Of a DNA stretch of 7,478 nt, positions 6,250 to 7,478 are shown piece after piece. The first letter of the stretch is position 1, and the number at the start of each line of letters is the position of its first letter. Source of the stretch: Actinomycetota bacterium (GTDB lineage: Bacteria > Actinomycetota > Humimicrobiia > Humimicrobiales > Humimicrobiaceae). Position numbers and translations under genes: made by a program. The notes below the pieces were generated by a model. That model saw only the letters and a list, made by a program, of their open reading frames with translations, ran no database searches and was not told where the DNA came from. The stretch spans positions 1 to 7,478 of the forward strand of contig JAMDDL010000184.1 in NCBI GenBank assembly GCA_023488645.1, read 5' to 3'.

Positions 6250-7478
6250 ATGCTGCTTCCGGTCACTTCCAAAACCAATAAAATAAATCATCTGGAAATT
6301 AGCGGAATTGATTTTGCTTCTTTAGTTAAGAAATACAAGACTCCTGTTTATATTTATGATGTTGAAACAATAAGACATCAGTGCAGGCAGTATATTAAAA
6401 ATTTTAATTTTGATGGAGTGGAAAGCACAGTTATTTATGCTTCAAAGGCTTTTAACTGTATTCCGATGTGTCAGCTTGCCCGAAGGGAAGGACTTTCAAT
6501 TGATGTTTCAACAGGCGGGGAGCTTTTTATTGCTCTTGAAAGCGGATTTGAGCCACAAAAAATATATTTTCATGGCAATAATAAGTCAGCAGATGAAATA
6601 GAATATGGAGTTAAAAGCAAGGTGGGCTGCTTTATTGTGGATAATTTTGAAGAGTTAAACAATCTTGACAGGATTGCTCAAAAATATGAGGTAAAGCAAA
6701 ATATAATGCTAAGGATTACCCCCGGAATTCATGCCTCCACTCATGAATACATTCAAACAGGAAAGGAAAAATCAAAGTTTGGTTTTAGTCTGACAGGCGA
6801 AATTGCTCTTGATGCGGTTAAGAATGCATTATCCAGGCAAAATTTAATTCTGAAGGGAATTCATTCACATATAGGTTCGCAGATCTTTAATATTGAACCT
6901 TATGACAAATTAATAAGTGTTCAATTAAAGTTTCTTGCAGAAATTAAAAGAAATTTTGATGTTGCACTTGACTGGATTAATATAGGCGGAGGTCTTGGAG
7001 TAAAATATGTACCGCAGGACATACCTGCAAGCATAGCGGATTTTGCAGACCTGGTTGAAAATGCCATAAAGAAATATTCAGATAAATATAAGGTTAAAAT
7101 AAGCAGATTAATGATTGAACCCGGCCGTTCAATAGTCGGGAATGCAGGCATTGCCGTTTATGAGGTTGGAGTTGTTAAGGAAATTCCAGGTGTTCATAAT
7201 TATATTTCTGTTGACGGAGGCATGAGCGATAACATCAGGCCAATTTTATACGGAGCAATTTATACTCCGTTCATAGTTAACAGGATGAATGATACTCAAG
7301 AAAAAAATGACAAAACCTGCTGGAAAAAATATACTATTGTAGGAAAGCATTGCGAAAGCGGAGACATACTGGTTGAAGATGTTTGTCTGCCGCAGGTAAA
7401 TCCTGGTGATTATATAGGTCTTGCAACTGCAGGTGCTTATTGTTATTCAATGTCAAGCAATTATAATGGTCAGCCAAG
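6250..7478 (+). CDS. lysA: Diaminopimelate decarboxylase, 3' end cut by window edge
   Basis: This PLP enzyme makes L-lysine from meso-diaminopimelate, the last step of the pathway, in the cytoplasm. The 409 codons visible contain all catalytic parts, and family proteins run about 420-440, so only the C-terminal end is missing. The alanine-racemase-like barrel has VYIYD (33-37), YASKAF with the PLP lysine Lys66, STGGEL (87-92), HGNNKS (108-113), KFGF (176-179), HSHIGSQ (205-211), the phosphate-binding GGGLG (246-250) and EPGRS (290-294). The C-terminal beta domain has DGGMSDNIRPILYGA (322-336), the HCESGD active-site motif (367-372) with catalytic Cys368, and AGAYCYSMSSNYNG (394-407) with Tyr397. 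The ATG at 6250 is used because the N-terminus then matches the family and AAGGA precedes it. Adjacent argS suggests joint transcription; in many Actinobacteria hom and thr genes follow, so they may lie just beyond the right edge. Confidence 0.96.
   Translation, partial: MLLPVTSKTNKINHLEISGIDFASLVKKYKTPVYIYDVETIRHQCRQYIKNFNFDGVESTVIYASKAFNCIPMCQLARREGLSIDVSTGGELFIALESGFEPQKIYFHGNNKSADEIEYGVKSKVGCFIVDNFEELNNLDRIAQKYEVKQNIMLRITPGIHASTHEYIQTGKEKSKFGFSLTGEIALDAVKNALSRQNLILKGIHSHIGSQIFNIEPYDKLISVQLKFLAEIKRNFDVALDWINIGGGLGVKYVPQDIPASIADFADLVENAIKKYSDKYKVKISRLMIEPGRSIVGNAGIAVYEVGVVKEIPGVHNYISVDGGMSDNIRPILYGAIYTPFIVNRMNDTQEKNDKTCWKKYTIVGKHCESGDILVEDVCLPQVNPGDYIGLATAGAYCYSMSSNYNGQP

Noticed and set aside
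1..7478. Search for CRISPR arrays, insertion sequences, phage or defence genes
   Set aside because: No repeat-spacer pattern, transposase, integrase, terminal inverted repeats or defence-like proteins were seen; all sizeable genes are recognisable housekeeping genes apart from the lipoprotein.

Overview
The window is an AT-rich stretch (roughly one third G+C by eye) of a bacterial chromosome, packed with housekeeping genes. Two transcription directions diverge from an AT-rich gap at about 1367-1551. The most informative clue to the organism is argS followed directly by lysA, a pair that is classic in Actinobacteria (for example Mycobacterium and Corynebacterium). An LppM-like lipoprotein and a tmk-holB pair fit this. 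With such low G+C, my best inference is a deep-branching, low-GC, probably anaerobic actinobacterial lineage (OPB41/Humimicrobiia-like). A clostridial Firmicute or an Atribacterota-like organism cannot be excluded from sequence alone.

Left arm, minus strand (1-1366). A membrane-anchored lipoprotein of the LppM type is followed 11 nt later by the beta (C-terminal) subunit of a class I iron-sulfur fumarase/tartrate dehydratase, which runs off the left edge a few codons before its expected end. No alpha subunit lies between or upstream of them in the window.

Right arm, plus strand (1552-7478). Thymidylate kinase (tmk) overlaps DNA polymerase III delta' (holB). holB appears to start at an ATT codon at 2307 behind a strong Shine-Dalgarno sequence, giving 352 residues; the first ATG in this frame, at 2532, would remove the conserved N-terminus and the zinc-binding cysteines. 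Next comes a PSP1/RicT (YaaT) protein with its cysteine cluster, then a tRNA-Thr(CGT), then arginyl-tRNA synthetase (argS, TTG start), then diaminopimelate decarboxylase (lysA), cut by the right edge about 20-30 residues before its usual end. Gaps are short (20, 56, 33 and 71 nt) and I see no GC-rich terminator hairpin in any of them, so read-through from tmk to lysA is possible.

Functionally the plus-strand genes cover dTTP supply, the replicase clamp loader, an RNA-processing/regulatory factor, translation (a tRNA and a synthetase) and lysine biosynthesis. I find no mobile element, CRISPR array, defence system or other clear accessory system. The points worth a second look are the ATT start of holB, the tRNA placed in what must be the argS leader, and the fumarase beta gene separated from its alpha partner.
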